Below are positions 51,801-60,800 of a stretch of DNA of 64,000 bases, one piece after another. A program made the position numbers and the translations under genes. The notes under the pieces were generated by a model that saw nothing but the letters and a program-made list of their open reading frames with translations, searched no databases and had not been told where the DNA came from. Source of the DNA: Hemicentrotus pulcherrimus (taxonomy: Eukaryota > Echinodermata > Echinoidea > Camarodonta > Strongylocentrotidae); NCBI GenBank assembly GCA_003118195.1, contig BEXV01000043.1, forward strand, positions 110,751 through 174,750. Reading direction: 5' to 3'. Each line of letters begins with the position of its first letter. Position 1 is the first letter of the stretch.

Positions 51801-54800
51801 GCATGAAATCAATAACTGGCTGTAATAATTGCGCGTGTAAATCATTAAAAGGGAATCATAAATTATTGCCTATAATAATATATGCAAATCCCTATCATGA
51901 TACTAAACCTATACAGCTACAATGGAATGTAGCTACAATTACCAAAATAAAATAAATGCATATCATGTATCACGTATACTGTTTCTGGTAAAATAAAAAC
52001 CGCCAGGCTTTCATCTGCTACACGTTGTAACATGAATAATTATGATCTAACCAGAAGTCTCGGGGTCACGTGACTGAAAGTACAGGCGCACGTGTCAACA
52101 TACTGCTCGTCATCATGTCCACTAATTGTTTTAACATCTTACTCTGATAGGAACGCTTGGCATGTAACTATTATCACAATTTTCTTAATTTTATTTGTCT
52201 TTTCTTTTATATTTCTACTTTGTTAACTCTAAATGAAGGTGAGATGCAATGCTAAGCCCTTCAGCTATGGTGACTTTTGTATAATTATGGCGCCGTACAG
52301 GGTACGCCATGGATACGCCATTAGTAACCATTACTTGTGTGGTGGTGATCGGGAAACGGGGAAGTCGGATATAATCCACCATTTCCTCAGTTATGTATCT
52401 AAAAGAAATATTCATAATGGCACCATAATAGTCAACCAATAATTGGCTATTTTCATGTGCCAGGTGCTTATGCTTTCGGAAAATGAAGAACTATGGACCC
52501 CCCCCCCCCCCNNNNNCCCCCCCCCCCCCCTTTTACTCAAACCATAGAGAATGAGATATAAAATGGTGCGTTCAGACAAATGCATTAAGGTGATATTCAG
52601 ATATTTTCGTCTCGATCGATAAACCGACAGTCAAATCACTTTTCGCGATATCAGTATTGAAATCAAGGACGCCAGGGGGTGAAATGAATGGCCATGTTCA
52701 ATCCCATATGACAAGGCCGGGGTCACATCAAAATGGCGGCATCAAGCATCTCTTGCCTCGGGCGGACCTTAGCCTTACCAGCTCAAAAGAGCTATGAAAA
52801 ATGCATTAAACATAATGCCTGGACACCCCTAGGCGATGGGGATAATTGTCTGACATTCATCCCCAATTGCTCTACGTCTTACGTTACACGGTGTCCATCT
52901 CTGGAGAAGTGGTAGTGACCCTTTCCATGGAACAAGAAGGTCCCCGCAAAGGATCCTCATAGTACATGCCAATGGGTTCAACTCAATGACACAAGTGCAG
53001 TTCAATCATCCTTTCCTTTCGCCTCTTGTAAAATGATACATGGTCGGACTCTTTGTGTGCTCAGATAACACACATAACTATCTGAATGATAAAGGGTCTT
53101 CCTTCTGCGCGTGGAAAATGGGATGTTGAACGAGAAACAAAGCTACTCGGACCAAAAGTGGAATGGGATTTCGAAATGACTCGAAGTTGTTATCTCGACT
53201 AAGCATGTATTTCTAAAACCCCAATCAACATTTTTCTTTATTTATCTACCGTTAATTTCTCAATAGTCCGGTTCTTGTCTGTCTGTTTGTCACTTGTCTC
53301 TCCCTTTGTCATTTTCTGTCTCTCTTTATCTCTCCCTCATTATCTCTTTCAGCCCATTCTCCACTCATCCTCATTTCGATGTCAAGCACTTTAAGCTTGT
53401 TTCCTATCGGTCATTTCTTGTATTTGTCAAAACATTTACACAAGGGAGCCCTTCAATTAGAGATTTCACTTTCAAGACTTCCCACTAGTCATTATCTCTG
53501 ATAATCAGTCAAAACATCATTAAAATCGACCAACGAGCTCTTATCCGAGGATAATTTGGAGGACTAAATTTGGCATCCCAGTGACCACGGCACGAAAAAA
53601 ATATATAGGCCATTTCAATATCCGGCAAGGCCGTCAAACCTTATGATTTAAAAAATATAAAATAACATCTCGATTTAAAAGCCCATGCCCCGACACTCAT
53701 ATAATTAAGAACAAGTGGATAACAAATTAGAATACAATCATATCACATGATATTGTAAAATGTATCTAAATGCAAGGGGGATACACATAAATATATAATA
53801 CAGTGGGGGAAATGCCTATATACAACGGGCAGTTACGGTAAATAATTAACGAGACAAGTCTTGTACGGAATTCTATTTCTATAGAAAGTTGAAATGAAAC
53901 GAAATTAAAACAATTAACTTCAAGTTATTTTTTTGTAATACGACATTCACTCACTTATTATGAAACACACACACGAAAACGAACCTCCCCTACCATTTCA
54001 ATCTCATGACATAACGAATACAGTACAAACAATATAATTTGTTTGGTGTGTCTTCTTACCTGGCTATCATTCAATCTTGAGATGTCCGGCTTGAGATAGT
54101 AGATGATTCCAGCCATAGCGTCCGGCAGAGTGACCGCTCGGATCAAAAGGATGGTCATCAGGATGTACGGAAAAGGGGCTGTGAAGTACACCACCTGGTA
54201 GTATGAGAGGAACAAAACGTACAACCCCACCCCAAAAAGTTAGAATTGCCCGAACTAACATAGCCTACGCTAAAGAACACACTTTGTTGAATACTTCTAA
54301 GGCATCCATATGTTATATAGATGTACTTTTTAGAGGATGCAATATAAACTGACTTGCCGACCTAGCAAACATCGACATTAGAAAGATAAGTTTACTCACC
54401 CAAGCATTGTTATGCCATCTACATTTTGTGAAAAAAAAAGAAACGTACACGTAGAAAGCAATTTGGGAAGATACAAAGTAATTAAGAACTATCACGTGTA
54501 ATTATCAAATATAGATAGGTTTTAAGACAGAACATAATTATGCTTACAAATTATCAGTTTTAAAGGCACAATTGAAATGTTGAGAGATAGTATCGAATAC
54601 CTGAAGCCAAAATTTGATAATTTGAATCGTTAGTTTAAATGTCAAAATAATGAGCACGTGGTTTAGAAGCTTGCTCATATGAAAAGCTGAAAGTAAAGTT
54701 ATTTATGAGGCCTATACAGTATGTGGAGCTATAAATTTACTTCACCTAACGATTTTAGATCGACGATTTTTTTTCCTTGAATTTCCTGCGTTTTTAAGAT

Positions 54801-57800
54801 GATTACAATTTTCCGAAACACAAAAGCAGGTTATTCTCGGATTAAATAGGTATGGATCCATCTAGATAATATGATTTATGAATGATTCATACGGCCTATT
54901 AAGACGTAGATGAGCGTACTTAATGGATGGGTTGTTTGTGAGTTTCCTGAATTTGTACAGGTGAATACAACATTCTGACCCATAGAAATATCTCTTATAC
55001 ATGAATAAAATATATGTTGATGATCGATCTACCTTGGTTTACACAAATGTACAAAAGCATATGTTATATCAAATACGAACTTCAAACGTACATCAATGTG
55101 TTACAAAATTATCATTAACAAAATTTTATTTGAAATGTCATTTCAAATTTACAAAACGGAATTCTAAAATAACAAGGTTTTACAAACGATGGAGAAACAA
55201 TTCTGAAGCTCATATTTCATATAACATATTTCCATTATCTTCTGCACGTGCAATCAAAGATGTGCCGAGTAGCATGATCTTTTAAACATATGAACGATTT
55301 ACATGACTTTCGCTTAATTGCAACAAAATATTTGGCAAATTTGGTCAAATTTGCTAACGGAATGTTCCATGATAACAGCAGATGGCTGATCAAACTTGTA
55401 ATTACCACGACACTTTTAGCACTCGTAGTACGAACATAAGTCTCAAGCTGATTTTCGAAGGAAGCCAAAAACCCTTCTCAGACCAGTAAGGAAGATCGTT
55501 CATCACAAAGGTTTAAACAAGCGAATACATTTCATTTTAACAAATTTCTGTGACGTAATTTTAGAAACAAATGACATGTTGTGACATTAAATATGAGCAA
55601 GTTGAAATCACATTACTTCTCGAAACTTTCCTTAATGTATACCTTCGAACACACACACACCCACACATTGCACGTACATACGCGCACACACCCAAACACT
55701 ACGGAACGCGTTCCAGCACTCACACGCTTTCACTCAATAAATCATTCGGAGACAAAATGGCGTTGACATCGGATGATTACAGATGCCAAGTTGAATTGGA
55801 AAGAGTAGGGTGAGAAGGGCTACTTTGACGAAAGAAGAGTCAAAGCTATGCTATATTAACTGACACTCAAAAAGATGGAATGAATAAAAAATAAATAAAC
55901 AAAACAACATGTGACTGATGCTGAAAGAGAGAGAATATAATGGGTAGATAGCAGGTTCTAAACGCTGTACAGATTTTCATTATTTGTTTTGAGATGTATT
56001 AAGAGATATTTATATAAGCTTCACAAAGCAACACTGCAATTCAGGTGTTAATTGTGATGTTCTTCCGGTTCGTCTTTCGTAGATTTCTTAAATTGTAGTC
56101 TGTAATTGTCGGATCGACCCGACGTGGTACGTGCAACAGAACAAAAGAGCGTTTTTCTTCTTGGTTGACGTTGGTTCAGCATCTCAGTCGTATCAGTGTA
56201 GTTGAAACTTGGAGTCAATGATCAGATCTTTCGCGTCAATGTCCAGTTTACAAAAGTTGTTTTAAATCCCCAACACTACCCTTGATCCGCTGTTGCCTCA
56301 AACCATCATATCCCTTATTGCGTGTGGTGATAGAATGATTCATTTCGGGATAAGACGGCTTAAGGCAAAACAGACACCTTTAGTGTTAGTTTGAATAAAA
56401 ACCACAAAAGGAAGGAATACTATTGTAACCATTGCAAGTTCTGGCTTTTAGTTAATTGGAGAAAAGATTCGATTTAAAACCCCCCAAAATCGTCCAGGAA
56501 TGATTATTTCCAGACCAGAGACAAGCTTAAACCAGACAATCCCTGAAAAGGTTGAGGTAATAGAATACGTGATTGCTTGGGTCAAGCAACTCTGTCATGG
56601 AGTGAATTTTGTTGGGGCTTTTCTCCTTCTACATGCAACAAACATCAACTAGCCTTGCATTGGTTGCTTTAGGATATAGAGGAGGGGGAGTTGATTACAC
56701 ACAAGCTTAATGTCAATTTTGAAATGGTCTTGAGCCGTAAAAAAAAAAGAAGACCAATAAACTTCTTATAAATATATATACGACAAAACAGCCACAGTGC
56801 TTAACCCAAACAATCCCTGAGTCGGTAAAACCATATTTCATACGTGATTGTTCGGGTTAAGGCACCACACCTCACACCTCGACCACCGCCCATGCAAGCA
56901 AGCCTCAACTGTCAAGCAAAAATAAACCCCGTCATGAAAGTTCTTATTACAAAATCCTCCCCTTTTCGCCCCGCCCATCTTTGCAACAGTTCTTAATTCT
57001 CCCTCCCGTACCCCCTACCTCCCTCCCCTGGACCCCAAATCTGTATATAAAGAGAAAATGATTGGCAAATCCGTTGAATACAGATTTGCTTTTGTTTTGG
57101 CTTCGTATCCATCTTCGATCGTCCTTGTTTCGGCTTGCATTTTCCTCATCCACCAAGCTTGCACACCGCCACTTTTACCTTTCCTGACGTCTTGACACCT
57201 TTACAAATGCAGAGATAGCAGAGAAACCAGGCGAAGAACATGCAGAGCAAAAGCTGCCAGTTGATGCCGCCGAGTTGTTCAATACCATCCGATAAATGAA
57301 TCTGGAGGATCTTGCGGCTAGATATGGGGTTAATTTCAATCGAGATGGTTGTTTTCTAAAGTATTTAATCAATTGTTCACTTATAGCTACTCTTTTGTTG
57401 GGGGGTATTTCACTCACACACTCAGATGCACAACTAGTCCACAATCTTATCATTACTGGTACACCGGTGCCTTGTCTACCTTGGGGAATAGTGAAACGAA
57501 CGTTTATGGTTCAGTTATTATCAAGTCGAATTGATTCACTAGAAAGTCAGCTTCTAAATAGCAGAGTTGTTTACTTTCTGCATAAGATAGGTGATAGTAC
57601 TTACCAACCTACCACCTACGGCTGAGTGGATGAGGGTCTGAAAGGTATTCCTTAAAAATCGACCCTACTCATTTCATGTTTGTTAAAACTATGAAAGATC
57701 GATTTGTGGCTATAGCGAGTAATTTTAACCACCGGGACAAAACAAACATAATCAAAGAAAGTAAAAAAAAGTAATAAATAAATAAACAAATAAGAGAATC

Positions 57801-60800
57801 ATAAATAACCCTACATCAACATTAACACGATTCTCTGTCTCCCACAACCTCACATCCTTCTGGTGGAGAAAATATTAGGCCTAGCACAGGAACATGGTAA
57901 CTTACTCCCAGAATTCAACGGTCGATGAGGTTGTCGTTCCATTACAAGGGTCAGTGAGGTTCCAAGACGGGGTCCCGGTGGGGTCATACGACATCGCAGT
58001 CGGTGTCATCGCCGTGGTTTCGTTCACGTCCAGAACACTTGCGCCGGTGGCAAGGCAGCACCGGGTGTTCCACTCGTTGTCGCAATGGGAGTAGGGAAGC
58101 TTGGATGTAAAGGACATGAACATGTAGTAGAGGGCCCACGCCATGATCACGATGTAGTAGGTGTCCAGGAAGAACTGGATGAACATCCCAGCACCACCCA
58201 AACCTGAAGGACATATTACAGCGGATTTAGACGTGTTAACCAGCTTAGGATAATGGTGCTTAAACAATTGTAGCCCCAATGTCACAAATGGTTTTACATG
58301 TATACTGTCACATCAAAAGTAAAATTCTTAAAACAAACTCTTCAATCGCAAAAAAAAAATAATTATATGTCCCAAGAAAAAGAAGACCGTGTTTAATAAT
58401 GGCATGTTTATCACCATCGCCTCCCCCCCCCAAAAAAAAAGGAATAACCTCAATTCAGGAATCACTGATTGCGAAAATAAAATGATGAGAATTGTGATGG
58501 GTGTATATGACCCTTTAAAGGTACTATGTCCCTTTTGCAGCCAACCTCAAATTCTGTAGAAGGTTGCAGGAATTATGATCATGTCATGTATGTCCTATCT
58601 GTGAAATTTAAACTATTATGCAAGGAAATCCGTTTACTTGCTTGAATTCACTGTCAGACACTATTGAGTGACTGTTTTTTTTCTTCTTTGGTAATAACAT
58701 ACATGAAAAGAGTTGTAAAGGGTACATGAGCATTTGTCGATATCAATAACCCACTTCTTGTGATGACCAAGATTAATCTGATTGAATCTTTGCACAGCAT
58801 AAAACGTATGACCATTCGGTACAATTGTCTGAAAATCAAGACTATTACTTTTGGGCTCTATAGCCCTAGAGTCGATTTGACAACTAACAGTCGTTATTTT
58901 CCCACTTGAAGACATTTTCAAGCCCCACCTTTTTTGGGGAAGTTCTGAATTAGTATTATCTTTCAAATGCAGTTGGAATTTAACTTTTTCATTTTTTTGG
59001 CCTGCAAATGGGACACAGTACCTTTAAGGCTACCAAACGAGATATTAGCTGATTTATTGCACCCATACAACTTACAGATACCAGATCATTCCTAACAACT
59101 TACAGATTATTTAACTTTTCTTAATGACATACATACTTCGATTCAAAATGAGATAAACCCCTGTTAAGTCTCCTACGACATCTTGTTATCTCTGTCATTC
59201 GATCAGGCCGAATCAACATCATCCTCTCCATATATACGCAATAAATTAATGTCCAGAGCGGAACAATAGGAGGTAACATAGTGTTGACTAACCCTTGAAG
59301 ATTGGGCAGATATCCCATGCTGTCACTGCAGCCTGGTTGGTCCACTGGCCCAGGCCAATCTCAAGGATCAGTTGCGGAATCCCACCAAGAATCAGACAGA
59401 TGAAGTAGGGGATCAGGAACGCACCTGCATGGTCAAAAGTGATAATAGTGACACTCTCTTAGTTTGGTTCGATTGCTTTTGTTTGATAAATCACATGTCT
59501 GCAGAGAGACCCTTTTGAGGATTCAAGAGTGCATAATGATGGAAGCTATGAAATTAAGACATAAATGGTTAGACCTTCATCTCAATCCATTAATAAATTA
59601 CTCAGTATCAATCTATTTCAGAAACATGTCTACAATGTATTGTAGTAATTATTATCGTAATAACCCGAAAATTTAACTATGGTTTTAATTGAGAAATGTT
59701 AAAGTTGTAATATAATCACCTACAGGTTCACAGTGTAAACAGGAAAGAGAACTTTAAATTGATTCATAGAGGTACGATTTGTACAGTAAAAGTTCATAAA
59801 TCCTCAAGAGTGTACATCATATACTTTTTTTTTACTGTCTTTTTATCAGTTTCCTTCAACTACTTGTGAGAATACAGCTATTAAAAGTTCGTGTAATGAC
59901 AATAATATCCCCTGTAGAAATATATTTTTATGGTTTGATGTCCCATTATTGGGTTATAACTTAGTCCATTCAATATAGATCATCACGCTTGCCCTTAAAA
60001 CATTATGTGCTGAGCTAATTGATCATAAAGCAGTAAGCTTTGAAAGGCAAGAGTGTAAATATGGAACGGCATATACTTTGCGAACTTTAGCACTTAAAGG
60101 TTTTCTATTTAGAAAAGAATTTGAATGCAGTTGTCGTCAACGTCAAAATCATAATTTATGGTAAAGTGATTTACAATTAGGTGAATATGGAGGTTGTCCA
60201 TCTTCATGTGGCATAATGTTTAGTACTTGGTTTAGTCTCTTCTAATAATTGCTTCCGAATACAAAATGTATTTTAAATGGAGCTTTACCGTTACATTGAA
60301 AAAGCGCGAATCACAATACTCCACATGTTTTGACCATAAAAGAACCGTGGCCCCCAGTAATATCACGCCAAAAGACCAATTGAGCCAACACAATCCTCAA
60401 TCTAAATGTATACCGGGATGTATAATGGGACTTCATCGGTCTCTTGAACTGGACCACTGGTATCAAGGATCACCTAATTACTATGGTCTTACTATTCAGG
60501 TTTGTGTTACCCTAGCTGGTATCGTGCATTTATAACGTTACTGTGAGTATATATTATGACTCGGTCAGTTGGTAATAATATTAGGGACTTTTAGATTCGC
60601 ACGAAGACAATAGGTCTATGCTTCGATCGACGTCCTTTTAATGCACTGATTTGAATGGACGTCACACGTATCAGTCCACGCAAATCTAAAAGTCCCTATT
60701 TATTCTCCTCTCATGTGAATATACTCTGGGAAACGGAAATGCCTCATGGAAACGAGAAAATCGATCACCGGTTGCCAAATGCTAATGATATTTCAACATT

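Larger units (their letters stand above)
43641..54059 (-). other. SLC6 intron 5
   Basis: 10419 bases. Holds a foldback element (46976-47648), a complete hAT-like MITE (47713-47968), a (GA)n tract (48790-48852), a (CT)n tract (50664-50682) and poly(C) stretches with N at 51240 and 52512-52516. Other parts (43.7-46.9, 49.0-50.6 and 52.6-54.0 kb) show no recognisable gene or repeat. Confidence 0.9.
54195..57178 (-). other. SLC6 intron 4
   Basis: 2984 bases. Contains a (CA)-rich tract (55650-55692) and two copies of a 64-bp hairpin (56525-56587 and 56799-56862). No nested exon recognised. Confidence 0.9.
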
